A stretch of 64,000 bases of DNA from Pseudomonas sp. Root71 (GTDB lineage: Bacteria > Pseudomonadota > Gammaproteobacteria > Pseudomonadales > Pseudomonadaceae), in the NCBI RefSeq assembly GCF_001429045.1, contig NZ_LMHY01000026.1:374815-438814 (forward strand), read 5' to 3'. Below, one piece after another: positions 23,900 to 33,277 of this stretch (positions within the stretch are counted from its first letter, which is position 1; the number at the start of each line of letters is the position of its first letter). The notes under the pieces are model-generated. The model saw only the letters and a list, made by a program, of their open reading frames with translations. It was not told the DNA's origin and ran no database searches. Position numbers and translations under genes: made by a program.

Positions 23900-24211
23900 G
23901 TCATAAGACTCCTGGCAAGCGGGTATGCGCGCAAATGAGATTGCACGAGCTTTGTGACAGGTAGGCATACGCCTGGAATTTGAGAGGCCCATGTCGATCC
24001 ATTGCAGTCCGGTCGACGGGTATTGTTATTGGCGGGCAGTCTGCCGGATGAGGCCGGAACCCTTGGGTTCCTACCGGCAAAAAGTTTCTTAGAAGTATGG
24101 GGTGACTCGTCGGTCACATTTCGGCCGACGTCCTGATTCAAGCAGGGGTCACATCAATGCGCAAGTGCCTTTGGTAAATTGTTCGACAACTTCTGCTGAG
24201 CGGTCGCTGGC
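23900..24211. other. Gene-free stretch between phaG and rsuA
   Basis: 312 bp with no credible coding frame. It should contain the phaG promoter. A hairpin (GCCGGAACCC/GGGTTCCTACCGGC) lies at 24053-24078 but lacks a T-run in either useful direction. I see no recognisable regulatory site. Confidence 0.6.
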
Positions 24212-24904
24212 TTAGATCGATCCGATCTCTTCATCGCTCAGTGGGCGGTATTCGCCCGGTTTCAACGCGTCGTCGAGCAGCAGCGGCCCCATGCGTTCGC
24301 GGTGCAGGCGCATCACCTTGTTGTTGAAGTGGCCGAACATGCGCTTGACCTGGTGATAACGGCCTTCGACGATGCTCAGGCGCGCGCATTTTGGCCCGAG
24401 CAGCTCTAGCCCGGCCGGTTGCGTGGTGAGGTCTTCGAAGGCGAAGTACAGCCCCTGGCTGAACGTGATCGCGTATTCGGGGCCGATGTCCTGCTCGGTT
24501 TCGACGTAATAGACCTTCGGTAGCTTGGTCTGCGGTTGGGTCAGGCGCCGCGACCAGCTGCCGTCGTTGGTGATCAGCATCAGGCCGGTGGTATTGAAAT
24601 CCAGGCGTCCGGCGATGTGCAGTTCGTCCTTGTCCGGTTCATGGATCAAATCGAGCACAGTCGGGTGTTGCGGATCCCGGGTGGCGCTGACGCAGCCGGC
24701 GGGCTTGTGCAGCATGAAGTGGCGCAGGGGTTTGCCGACTTGCAGCACCTCGTTGTCGACTTCGACGCGGCTGAATTCGCGGACTTCGCTGTGCGGGTCG
24801 CTGACGACGTTTCCGTCAACCCGGACGCGTTTTTCCACCAGCAACAGGCGTACTTGCTTACGGTTGAAGCACGGCAGGTTGCTGAGGAAGCGGTCGACAC
24901 GCAT
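24212..24904 (-). CDS. rsuA: 16S rRNA pseudouridine synthase RsuA
   Basis: A 230-residue protein: an S4-like RNA-binding domain (MRVDRFLSNLPCFNRKQVRL) at 1-60 and a RluA/RsuA catalytic domain with the motif HIAGRLDFNTTGLMLITNDG, containing the catalytic Asp. The C-terminal VEGRYHQVKRMFGHFNNKVM is also typical. RsuA converts U516 of 16S rRNA to pseudouridine. A short gap separates it from the upstream Cys-rich gene. Confidence 0.9.
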   Translation of the reverse strand: MRVDRFLSNLPCFNRKQVRLLLVEKRVRVDGNVVSDPHSEVREFSRVEVDNEVLQVGKPLRHFMLHKPAGCVSATRDPQHPTVLDLIHEPDKDELHIAGRLDFNTTGLMLITNDGSWSRRLTQPQTKLPKVYYVETEQDIGPEYAITFSQGLYFAFEDLTTQPAGLELLGPKCARLSIVEGRYHQVKRMFGHFNNKVMRLHRERMGPLLLDDALKPGEYRPLSDEEIGSI

Positions 24905-24938
24905 GACTTAAGGATCGGTGAATAAAGGGGCGCGCATC

Positions 24939-25157
24939 TTACTTGATCGATTCGGGCGCTGCTTGCAACTGCGCCTCGACCTCGGCGCAACGCGGGCACA
25001 GGCACGAGGCGTCGCGCAGTTGCGCCGGCAGCGCCTGGAGCACGGCCGGGTCGATGCTGACGCCGTAGCACCAGCAGGCGCGGTCAGCGGTTCGCGGATC
25101 GGCCAGGGTGCAGTCGTTGGGGGCGCCGCAGGCGGGGCAGAGGTCAGGCTGGTTCAT
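24939..25157 (-). CDS. Cysteine-rich CWC-family small protein
   Basis: A 72-residue protein with eight cysteines, including CPACG, CTLAD, CWCYG and CLCPRC. The pattern CxxCGxxNxC...CWC is that of the cysteine-rich CWC family, putatively metal-binding. It overlaps the end of the GGDEF gene by 14 bp and so is translationally linked to it. Function is unknown. Confidence 0.8.
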   Translation of the reverse strand: MNQPDLCPACGAPNDCTLADPRTADRACWCYGVSIDPAVLQALPAQLRDASCLCPRCAEVEAQLQAAPESIK

Positions 25158-26637
25158 AGCTGGAGTGAGACATTTCCACACAGGTTCGGTTACGGCCACT
25201 TTGCTTGGCCCGATACATCGCATGATCCGCCCGTGACAGCAGGCTGTGCAAGGTGTCATCGGGCTGCAGGGTGGTGATACCGATGCTGACGGTCACATGC
25301 AAGGCCTGGCCGTTGTAGGCATAGCGCTGTTGTTCCACGTGCTGACGAATTTTCTCGGCAATCATCAGGCCAGTCCTGCCGTCGGTGTCCTTGAGCAGCA
25401 CGATGAACTCTTCACCGCCCCAGCGGCAGACGATGTCGGAGTGCCGCAGGCAGCTCTTCAGATCCCGGGCAAAGCCAATCAATACCTGATCGCCGGCCAG
25501 GTGGCCATAGGTGTCGTTCAACACCTTGAACCGGTCGAGGTCCAGCAGCAAAGCGGTCAGCGGCCTGGGCTCGCGCCGGGCTTCTTGCATGGCCTGCGCG
25601 GCCAGCAGGTCGAAGCCGCGACGGTTGGGCAGTTCGGTCAGGCTGTCGAGGATGGCCTGGGCCTGGATCTTGTCCTGATAGCGTTTGATCACCTGGTTGA
25701 GCAGGGCCAGCACGATCAAGGTCACCAGCAGGCAAATCAGCAGGTTGAGGTACAGCGACTGGCGGATGTCACCGAGGGCGCTGTCTTCGCGTTTGTCGAC
25801 GAACAGGTACCAGTTCAGCTCCGGGATAAACCGCACATTGAGGAAGTGTCCCTGGCCCTGCACGGAGTATTCATAGCTGCCGCTGTGGGGTTTGGGCAGC
25901 CGGCTGACCAGGTCTTTCATGCTGTCGAGTTCGTCGAGCTTCTGCCCGATATGCGCACCCTGCGGACCCCCTTCGGCACCGGTGAGCACCAGGCGCCCGA
26001 AGTTGTCGACGAAATACACACTGCGTTGATAACGCTGCTGGTACTTGTCGATCAGCTTGATCACGGCGTCAACGGTCAGGCCCACCCCGGCCGCGCCGAT
26101 GAATCGGCTGTTGTAGTCGTAGACCTTGTAGTTGATGAAGAAGGTCAGGTTGTCCTTGTTGGCGAGGTCCGGGTCGACGTTGATCTCGTACGGATCCTTC
26201 ATGTCCCGCACACGGAAGTACCAGGCGTCGCGGGGCTCGGTGGCCTTGACCTGCTTGAGCACACCCTTGGCGTGGTAGTAGGTCAGGCTGGTGTTGGAGA
26301 CGAAGAATGCGGTGTAGGCGCCGTAGTGGGTCATGACCTCGTTGAGGTAACGGGTCATCTGGTCGGAGTCCTTTTCGCCGTTGACCACCCAGTCGCGCAT
26401 GAAGGTGTCGCGGGCCATCATCGAGGAAATCAGGATCGGCCTGACGAGGTCTTTCTGGATTTCCGAGTAGACCGTGTCCGACGTCAGCGGCAGTTCGGTG
26501 TTGACGATGTTGTCGCGGATCGAGGCCCGGGAGGCGTAGTAACTGAGAAAGGAGGTGGCGAGGAAACCAGCGCCCAGCAACGCGACCAGCGTGAGCACCA
26601 ACGAACGTTGAGAGTACAGCGGCGAGCGAAGCGACAT
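25144..26637 (-). CDS. Membrane diguanylate cyclase with dCache sensor
   Basis: A 497-residue protein. An N-terminal membrane helix (LVLTLVALLGAGFLATSFLS) is followed by a periplasmic dCache-like domain (about 35-280, with WYFRVRDMKDPYEINVDPDL), a second helix (LYLNLLICLLVTLIVLALLN) and a GGDEF domain with the active variant GGEEF. An RxxD inhibitory site (RHSD) lies five residues before it. It makes c-di-GMP in response to an external small molecule. Start alternatives are 26637 (chosen, GGAA upstream) and 26658. Confidence 0.9.
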   Translation of the reverse strand: MSLRSPLYSQRSLVLTLVALLGAGFLATSFLSYYASRASIRDNIVNTELPLTSDTVYSEIQKDLVRPILISSMMARDTFMRDWVVNGEKDSDQMTRYLNEVMTHYGAYTAFFVSNTSLTYYHAKGVLKQVKATEPRDAWYFRVRDMKDPYEINVDPDLANKDNLTFFINYKVYDYNSRFIGAAGVGLTVDAVIKLIDKYQQRYQRSVYFVDNFGRLVLTGAEGGPQGAHIGQKLDELDSMKDLVSRLPKPHSGSYEYSVQGQGHFLNVRFIPELNWYLFVDKREDSALGDIRQSLYLNLLICLLVTLIVLALLNQVIKRYQDKIQAQAILDSLTELPNRRGFDLLAAQAMQEARREPRPLTALLLDLDRFKVLNDTYGHLAGDQVLIGFARDLKSCLRHSDIVCRWGGEEFIVLLKDTDGRTGLMIAEKIRQHVEQQRYAYNGQALHVTVSIGITTLQPDDTLHSLLSRADHAMYRAKQSGRNRTCVEMSHSSYEPA

Positions 26638-26755
26638 GGTAGTTCCATTGGCAGTCATCCGATGGTTGCATTCTAATGGCACTGCGGGGAAATAACTGCT
26701 TCATGTGCGCCGCGAATGGTCGTTCCAATGTTCCACGGAGGTTGCAGGTGCTCCT

Positions 26756-26844
26756 TGTGGGAGCGAGCTTGCTCGCGATGGCGGTGTGTCAGTCACATCA
26801 ATCGTGAATGTGCTGACGCTATCGCGAGCAAGCTCGCTCCCACA
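26756..26844. repeat. REP pair (TGTGGGAGCGAGC family)
   Basis: Inverted REP copies between the cyclase start and the end of the allophanate hydrolase gene. Confidence 0.9.
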
Positions 26845-26857
26845 GGGTTGAGTGTGT

Positions 26858-28636
26858 TTAAGCCAGTGATTTCAGATACATCCGCCACCCGCCCAAATGG
26901 CTGATGTTCACCGCGCCCTCCAGCCCATAGGCCTCGCAGATAAACCCGCTCTCCCAGCGACCGTCCGCCAGTTGCACCTTGCCCAACCCCAGTGGCGCCG
27001 GAATTCCGGTCAGGAACGAACCCAACTCGCTGCTCGGCAACTCCCAGACTTCCACCGCAATCGCCACGCCGCCATCCTTCACGCGGACCATGCCCGGACG
27101 AAACGGCGGGCCACCGGCCAGGGCATGGAGTTGATAATCCGGTGAGCTGAATGTCGTTTCCACCAGGCGGGCACCGCGCTGCTTGAGCTGCCAGTTCAAC
27201 GCCAACCCGTCCAGGTGCGCACCGCAGACCACCAGGCGCGCCCGATCGTGGCGGGCAACCGTCGCCGGTGCAGGCGCGGCCAGGCCTTGCTGACGCTGCA
27301 AGGCATCCGCCACGCTCAACAGGTACTGATCGGTAAAGGCGCGGCCAAACAGCGTCACGCCCCACGGCATGCCGTTGTCCATGAACGCGCTGGGCACGGC
27401 GACGGCGGCGTAGTCGAGCAGGTTCATGAAATTGGTGTAGTAGCCCAGTTCCGAATTGCGCAGCACCGGTTCGGCCTCGAGCTCCGCCAGCGTCACCGGG
27501 CGGCCGATGGTCGGCGTGACGACGCAATCCAGGCCTTCCAGCGCTGTGTCGCACAGGGCTTTGAGCGCTTGCAGCCGGTATTGGGCGCGGAAAGTTTGCA
27601 CACCATCGACGGCGGGTGCCTTGGCCAACACGGCGCGAATCACCGGCAACACGGCCTCCGGGTTTTGCGCCATCAACTCCCCGGCCACGCTGTAGCGCTC
27701 GGCCACCCACGGGCCTTCATAGAGCAAGCGCGCGGCCTCCAGAAATGGCGACAGGTCCAGTTCCACCGCTTCGCCGCCGAGGGCCTTGAGGCGGTCGATG
27801 GCATCACCGAACAACAGCGGGCCTTCAGGGCAACCGAAGAATTGCAGGTCCTGTGCACGGGGTACGCCGAAACGGAAGGGGCGTGGGGTACCGAATGCCG
27901 AGCCGTCGTTCCACAGCGGGTTGCTGCGGCTGTATTCGTCCCGTGGGTCGAGGCGTGCGGTGAGCGCCAGTAACTGACTGGCTTCCCGCGCCGTGGCGGT
28001 GAAGGTGGTGACGCAATCGAGCGTGCGACAGGCCGGAACCACGCCGGCTGTCGAGATCAGGCCCTTGGTGGCCTTCAGGCCGACCAGGTTGTTCAACGCC
28101 GCCGGCACACGCCCGGAGCCGGCGGTGTCGGTGCCCAGCGCAAAGCTCGCGACCCCGAGCGCCACCGCCAGTGACGATCCGGCGCTGGAGCCGCCCGACG
28201 GATACTCCGGCAATACGCTGTTGGGGCATGCGCCGTACGGTGAGCGGCTGCCGTTGAGCCCCGTGGCGAACTGGTCGAGGTTGGTCTTGCCCAGCGGAAT
28301 CGCACCGAGGGCCAGCAGTTGTTCGACGATGGTCGCCGAACGCTCCGGCACATAGGCGAATGCCGGGCACGCCGCCGTGGTCGGAATGCCCGCCAGGTCG
28401 ATGTTGTCCTTGATCGCGAACGGCACGCCATACAGCGGCAGGCTGTCGAGGTCGCGACCGTCGAGGGTGGCGAGATAAGGCTCCAGTTCATCGACACTGA
28501 GCAAGTGGATGAACAGGTGATAGTCCGGGTTCAGCGCGGCGGCTTTGTCCCGCAGTTGCAGCAGTAATTGCCGTGGCGTGGTGCGGCCTTCGCGATAAGC
28601 GCTGCGCAGGGCGTCGAGTTGCAGATTGATGTTCAT
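26858..28636 (-). CDS. atzF: Allophanate hydrolase
   Basis: A 592-residue amidase-signature enzyme. Catalytic Lys is in PFAIKDNIDLAG, and the Ser pair in YPSGGSSAGSSLAVALG. The C-terminal 130 residues (RARLVVCGAHLDGLALNWQL) form the gamma-glutamylcyclotransferase-like domain typical of AtzF. It converts allophanate to two ammonia and carbon dioxide. It is the last gene of the guanidine locus, 25 bp after the carboxylase. The ATG at 28636 follows aaggac; a TTG start 18 bp upstream is less likely. Confidence 0.92.
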   Translation of the reverse strand: MNINLQLDALRSAYREGRTTPRQLLLQLRDKAAALNPDYHLFIHLLSVDELEPYLATLDGRDLDSLPLYGVPFAIKDNIDLAGIPTTAACPAFAYVPERSATIVEQLLALGAIPLGKTNLDQFATGLNGSRSPYGACPNSVLPEYPSGGSSAGSSLAVALGVASFALGTDTAGSGRVPAALNNLVGLKATKGLISTAGVVPACRTLDCVTTFTATAREASQLLALTARLDPRDEYSRSNPLWNDGSAFGTPRPFRFGVPRAQDLQFFGCPEGPLLFGDAIDRLKALGGEAVELDLSPFLEAARLLYEGPWVAERYSVAGELMAQNPEAVLPVIRAVLAKAPAVDGVQTFRAQYRLQALKALCDTALEGLDCVVTPTIGRPVTLAELEAEPVLRNSELGYYTNFMNLLDYAAVAVPSAFMDNGMPWGVTLFGRAFTDQYLLSVADALQRQQGLAAPAPATVARHDRARLVVCGAHLDGLALNWQLKQRGARLVETTFSSPDYQLHALAGGPPFRPGMVRVKDGGVAIAVEVWELPSSELGSFLTGIPAPLGLGKVQLADGRWESGFICEAYGLEGAVNISHLGGWRMYLKSLA

Positions 28637-28661
28637 GGAGTCAGTCCTTTTCAAAATAGGG

Positions 28662-31600
28662 TCAGTCGAGTTCCAGCACCACGACGCGCTGCCCGGCGCG
28701 TACCGCCGAACCCGGTTGCACGCGAATCTCGCGCACCACGCCGGCCATTGGCGCGAGCAGGGGGATTTCCATCTTCATCGACTCCAGGATCACCAGCACA
28801 TCACCGGCCGCGACGCGGCTACCGGTCTCTACCTGGACCTGCCAGAGGTTGCCGGCGATGTGGCTGTCGACGCTCTGCTGGCCGTTTTCCAGCGGTGCAT
28901 CTTCGGCGGCCTCCGGGGCCAGTTCTTCACTGTCGAAATGCGCCTGGCCACTGGCGATCCAGCGTTCGCGCTCGGCATTGAATGCGCCTTTTTGCTGATC
29001 GCGAAACGCGTCGATGGTCTCGGCTTCCCGGGCCAGGAACGCCTGGTATTGCGCCAGGTTCAACTGACTGTGTTCGATGTTCAGGTCGAAGCGCCCGAGG
29101 GGGAAATCCCGGCGGATGCGCAGCAATTCATCGGCGCTGACCGGGTAGAAACGGATCTGGTCGAAAAACCGCAGCAACCAGGGTTTGCCTTCGAACGCGG
29201 CGACTTCGCGGTAGCGGTTCCACATCTGCAACGTGCGCCCGACAAACTGATAGCCGCCGGGGCCTTCCATGCCGTAGACGCACATGTAGGCGCCACCGAT
29301 GCCTACTGAGTTTTCCGCGGTCCAGGTGCGCGCCGGGTTGTACTTGGTGGTCACCAGGCGGTGGCGCGGGTCGAGCGGGGTGGCGACCGGTGCGCCGAGG
29401 TAGACGTCGCCCAGGCCCATCACCAGGTAACTGGCGTCGAACACCGTGCGCTGCACTTCATCGAGGTTCGGCAGGTCGTTGATGCGGCGGATGAACTCCA
29501 GGTTGCTCGGACACCACGGCGCGTCCTTGCGCACGGTGGTCATGTATTTCTCGATGGCCAACTGGCACGCCGGGTCGTCCCAGGAAAGAGGCAGATGCAC
29601 GATGCGCGAGGGCACTTGCAGGTCTTTGGCGGCGCACACGGCGTCCCATTCCCCGGCGACGATGCCGAGCAGGTCGGACAGCGGCAGTTGCTCGGGCTGA
29701 TAGTGGATTTGCAGCGAGCGGATGCCGGGGGTGAGGTCGATCACGCCGTGCAGGTCTTTGCTTTCCAGCGCCTGCATCAGGGCGTGGGCGCGGAAGCGCA
29801 GGACCAGGTCCAGTTCCGGGGCGCCGATTTCCAGCAGCAGGTGGGTGTCGCCGGAAAGGCGCGCCACCAACCGCGTGTCGTCCTGCCCAATATCCAATAC
29901 AACAGGCGACACCAAACCCTGTGGGAGCGGCGGTGCGGCGATCCGACTTGCTCGCGAAAGCGGTGCTTCAGACACATCAATGTTGACTGACACGCCCTCT
30001 TCGCGAGCAAGCCCGCTCCCACATTGATCCCATTTCAAGGCCAGGGGGCGGGCGGTCTTGATGTCGACGGGGGAAAACTGCACCTTGTCCCCAGCCTTGA
30101 GCTGCCCCAACTGCCAGAGATCCGCCTCGATCACCGTCACTGGGCACACGAACCCGCCAAGGCTCGGGCCATCCGGGCCGAGGATCACTGGCATGTCCCC
30201 GGTAAAATCCACCGCACCGATCGCATACGGGTTGTCGTGGATGTTCGACGGATGCAAACCGGCCTCACCACCGTCGGTACGCACCCACTCAGGCTTCGGT
30301 CCGATCAGGCGAACGCCGGTGCGGCTGGAGTTGAAATGCACTTCCCACTGCGTGGCGAAGAAGGTGCCGATGTAGTTTTCAGTGAAGTATTCCGGCGCGC
30401 CGTGGGGGCCGTAGATCACGCGAATCTGCCGAACTGCCGGCAACTCGGTGACCTGTTCTTCAGCCAGTTGCCGGCCGGCACTGCGGTCATTGAGGGCCGG
30501 CAGGTGCAACACATCACCGGCTCGCAACGCGCGACCACCGTGGCCGCCAAACTGGCCGAGGGTGAAGGTGCTTTTGCTGCCCAGATAGTCCGGTACCTGC
30601 AGGCCGCCACGCAGGCACAGATAGCTGCGCGCACCTGCGCCTGCGATGGTGCCAAGGCTCAACGTCGCGCCCGCTGGAATCAGCAGTGCCGAGTTCATCG
30701 GTACGCTTTCGCCGTTCAAAGCCAACGGAATCACCGCCCCGGTCACCGCCACCACCGCCTCGCAATTGAAGCGCAGCAACGGCCCGCTCATGGTGATTTC
30801 CAGCGCCGCCGCGCCTTCGTCATTGCCCAGCAAACCGTTACCCAGACGCAGCGCCCGACTGTCCATCGGCCCCGATGGCGGCACGCCGACCGCCCAGTAA
30901 CCGAGACGGCCGGGATAGTCCTGAACGCTGGTCTGGGTGCCGGCGCTGAGTACCTCGAACGTGTTGGCCTGATAGATCAGCCCTTCCAGGCAACGGGTCC
31001 ACGGCTGGCCGCTGGCGAAAGGCGCATCGAGCAGAATCTGCCGCAGGTAATCGCGGTTGGTTTCCACGCCATACAGCTGACTGTCGCCGAGGGCTTGATG
31101 CAAATCGGCGCGGGCCTCTTCGCGAGTCGGCGCCCAACTGATGACCTTGGCGATCATCGGGTCGAAGTAGGGCGGGATCTCGCAGCCAGCCTCGACCCAG
31201 GTGTCGACGCGCAGTTCAATGCCATTGGCCGCGGGGAAATCCACGGCGGTGAGCAAGCCGGGGCTCGGTTGAAAATCGCGGCCCGGATCTTCGGCATACA
31301 ACCGCGCCTGGATCGCATGGCCCACCGGCTTCAAACCTTGCATCAGTTCGCTCAGGGGCGGCAGATCACCGGCCGCCAGTTGCACCATCCAGCGCACCAG
31401 GTCGACCCCCCACACCTGTTCGGTGACACCGTGTTCCACCTGCAAACGGGTGTTCACTTCCAGGAAGTAAAAGCGCTGGGCCTCGCTGTCGAACACAAAC
31501 TCCACGGTGCCGGCGCTGCGGTAATTCACCGCCTTGGCCAGTTTGATCGCAGCCGCGCACAACTCATCGGCCATGCCGTCGGGCAGGTTTGGTGCGGGGG

Positions 31601-32321
31601 TTTCTTCGAGGACTTTCTGGTTGCGTCGTTGCACCGAGCAATCACGCACGCCGAGGGCGATCACTTCACCTTGACCGTCGCCGAATACCTGCACTTCCAG
31701 GTGCCGGGCGCGCTGGATGTACTTCTCGATGAACACCCCGGCGTCGCTGAAATTGTTCTGACCCAGGCGTTTGACCGCTTCGAAGGATTCGCTCAACTCC
31801 GCCGCACTGCGGCATACGCGCATGCCGATGCCGCCACCGCCAGCGGTACTCTTGAGCATCACCGGGTAGCCGACCTGCTCACCGGCCAGCAGCGCGGTAT
31901 CGATGCTATCGAGCAGTTCGGTGCCTTCGAGCATCGGCACGCCGTGTTGTCTGGCCAGGGCACGTGCGGTGTGCTTGAGGCCGAACACCCGCAGTTGTTC
32001 GGGTGTCGGGCCGATGAAGGCGATGTTGACGGCCTTGCAGGCTTCGGCGAACGCGGCGTTTTCCGAAAGAAAGCCGTAGCCGGGATGGATCGCGGTAGCG
32101 CCGGTGGACTTGGCGATGGCGAGGATCTTGTCGAGCGCCAGATAAGTGCCGGCGGCCGAGCCTTCACCGAGGCTGTGGGCTTCATCGGCTTGCAGGATGT
32201 GCAGGCTGGCGGCATCGGCTTCGGAGTACACGGCAACGCCCTGCACTTGCAGCTCGCGCAAGGTTCGCAGGATGCGGCAGGCAATGGCGCCACGGTTGGC
32301 AATCAGGACTTTTTCGAACAT
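28662..32321 (-). CDS. Biotin-dependent guanidine/urea carboxylase
   Basis: A 1219-residue protein. Residues 1-450 are a biotin carboxylase (ATP-grasp loop KSTAGGGGIGMR); about 465-760 is a KipA/AHS2 domain; about 810-1010 a KipI/AHS1 domain; and the C-terminus is a biotinyl domain with VILESMKMEIPL carrying the biotin lysine. The order is that of urea carboxylase. The riboswitch and DUF1989 partners point to guanidine as the true substrate, giving carboxyguanidine. Residues about 767-801 are encoded by an inserted REP pair, between the two carboxyltransferase domains. Confidence 0.92.
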   Translation of the reverse strand: MFEKVLIANRGAIACRILRTLRELQVQGVAVYSEADAASLHILQADEAHSLGEGSAAGTYLALDKILAIAKSTGATAIHPGYGFLSENAAFAEACKAVNIAFIGPTPEQLRVFGLKHTARALARQHGVPMLEGTELLDSIDTALLAGEQVGYPVMLKSTAGGGGIGMRVCRSAAELSESFEAVKRLGQNNFSDAGVFIEKYIQRARHLEVQVFGDGQGEVIALGVRDCSVQRRNQKVLEETPAPNLPDGMADELCAAAIKLAKAVNYRSAGTVEFVFDSEAQRFYFLEVNTRLQVEHGVTEQVWGVDLVRWMVQLAAGDLPPLSELMQGLKPVGHAIQARLYAEDPGRDFQPSPGLLTAVDFPAANGIELRVDTWVEAGCEIPPYFDPMIAKVISWAPTREEARADLHQALGDSQLYGVETNRDYLRQILLDAPFASGQPWTRCLEGLIYQANTFEVLSAGTQTSVQDYPGRLGYWAVGVPPSGPMDSRALRLGNGLLGNDEGAAALEITMSGPLLRFNCEAVVAVTGAVIPLALNGESVPMNSALLIPAGATLSLGTIAGAGARSYLCLRGGLQVPDYLGSKSTFTLGQFGGHGGRALRAGDVLHLPALNDRSAGRQLAEEQVTELPAVRQIRVIYGPHGAPEYFTENYIGTFFATQWEVHFNSSRTGVRLIGPKPEWVRTDGGEAGLHPSNIHDNPYAIGAVDFTGDMPVILGPDGPSLGGFVCPVTVIEADLWQLGQLKAGDKVQFSPVDIKTARPLALKWDQCGSGLAREEGVSVNIDVSEAPLSRASRIAAPPLPQGLVSPVVLDIGQDDTRLVARLSGDTHLLLEIGAPELDLVLRFRAHALMQALESKDLHGVIDLTPGIRSLQIHYQPEQLPLSDLLGIVAGEWDAVCAAKDLQVPSRIVHLPLSWDDPACQLAIEKYMTTVRKDAPWCPSNLEFIRRINDLPNLDEVQRTVFDASYLVMGLGDVYLGAPVATPLDPRHRLVTTKYNPARTWTAENSVGIGGAYMCVYGMEGPGGYQFVGRTLQMWNRYREVAAFEGKPWLLRFFDQIRFYPVSADELLRIRRDFPLGRFDLNIEHSQLNLAQYQAFLAREAETIDAFRDQQKGAFNAERERWIASGQAHFDSEELAPEAAEDAPLENGQQSVDSHIAGNLWQVQVETGSRVAAGDVLVILESMKMEIPLLAPMAGVVREIRVQPGSAVRAGQRVVVLELD
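29920..30023. repeat. REP pair inside the carboxylase gene
   Basis: TGTGGGAGCGGC... and ...GCGAGCAAGCCCGCTCCCACA, the same REP family found between genes elsewhere in the window, here lies wholly inside a coding region. It is read in frame and adds about 35 residues (including CGSGLAREEGVSV) with no stop codon. Confidence 0.9.
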
Positions 32322-32448
32322 GGCATAACCCCCGGAGGCGATAGCGCATCAGCCTCGACTGGGATGCGGGCCGTCCCGCAGTTTTTCTTGATGCACCAGG
32401 GCCGTCCCCGGTGAAAAAACAGTTCACTTCGCAACACCGCCGAACCCC

Positions 32449-32538
32449 TGTGGGAGCGAGCTTGCTCGCGATGACGTCAGCACTTTCAACATTGATGGTG
32501 ACTGACACACCGCTATCGCGAGCAAGCTCGCTCCCACA
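32449..32538. repeat. REP pair between carboxylase and DUF1989 genes
   Basis: Inverted TGTGGGAGCGAGC copies lie in the 303-bp gap (32322-32624) that separates the carboxylase from the upstream deiminase genes. I see no gene or terminator T-run in the gap. Confidence 0.9.
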
Positions 32539-32624
32539 GGGTTATCAGTGTTCTTGCGGTTTTAGGCACTGACCGGAACGGGCCTGGCACAGGGCAAACA
32601 ACCAACGGCGCAGTCTCGGGAGTT

Positions 32625-33266
32625 TCAGTTCCATACCAGCAGCTCCGCAGGGGTGGGGTTGTAGGCGTTGCAGGGGTTGTTCAGTTGCGGGCAGTTGGAG
32701 ATCAGCACGATCACGTCCATTTCTGCCCGCAGGTCGACGTACTTGCCCGGTGCCGAGATGCCGTCCTCGAAGGTCAGGCCGCCGTCTGCGGTGACCGGTA
32801 CGTTCATGAAGAAGTTGATGTTCGGCCCGATGTCGCCCTTGCCCAGGCGGCCATCATGAGCACAGGCGCGCAGGTAGTTGTCGCGGCAGCTGTGCATGTA
32901 GCGTTTTTCCAGGGCGTAGCGCACGGTGTTGCTCTCTTGCGCGCAGGCGCCGCCCAGGGTGTCGTGACGCCCGCAGGTGTCGGCGACGATGGTCAGCATC
33001 GGCTTGCCGAGGTTGGAATAGAGCACGCTGCCAGTGCTCAGGTACACGCTGTTCTGCCGACGCAGGGTGCGCTGCACGTCGTAGCGCTCCCTGGGATTGG
33101 CGACGCTGTAGAACAAGGTGTCGACAGCCTGGTTGCCCTCAAGGTCGAGGATGCGCAGGGTCTGGCCGGCCTTGACCTCCATCAGCCAGGGCTCGCCGGC
33201 GGGGATGGTGGCGCGGTAGACGGCGGTTTCAGGTGACTGTGGAGCGGTAGCGATAGCGAGTGACAT
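32625..33266 (-). CDS. cgdA: DUF1989 protein, carboxyguanidine deiminase subunit (UAAP2)
   Basis: A 213-residue urea-carboxylase-associated protein: AGQTLRILDLEGNQAVDTLF, TIVADTCGRHDTLGGACAQE and INFFMNVPVTADGGLTFEDG are the DUF1989 core motifs, with conserved Cys and Asp residues. In guanidine-using bacteria two such proteins form a heterodimer that deiminates carboxyguanidine to allophanate. It lies 11 bp after its paralogue. Which paralogue is CgdA and which CgdB is from gene order and is uncertain. Confidence 0.8.
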   Translation of the reverse strand: MSLAIATAPQSPETAVYRATIPAGEPWLMEVKAGQTLRILDLEGNQAVDTLFYSVANPRERYDVQRTLRRQNSVYLSTGSVLYSNLGKPMLTIVADTCGRHDTLGGACAQESNTVRYALEKRYMHSCRDNYLRACAHDGRLGKGDIGPNINFFMNVPVTADGGLTFEDGISAPGKYVDLRAEMDVIVLISNCPQLNNPCNAYNPTPAELLVWN

Positions 33267-33277
33267 GGCAGCGATCC

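Noticed and set aside
24053..24078. Terminator between rsuA and phaG
   Set aside because: The hairpin is strong but there is no T-run on the side needed for minus-strand transcripts.
25246..26676. Plus-strand open frame of 476 codons
   Set aside because: It is the antisense shadow of the dCache-GGDEF cyclase gene and has no recognisable domain or ribosome site.
30024..32414. Plus-strand open frame of 796 codons
   Set aside because: It lies antisense to the carboxylase gene, whose domains and biotin site are clear; long antisense frames are common in high-GC codons.
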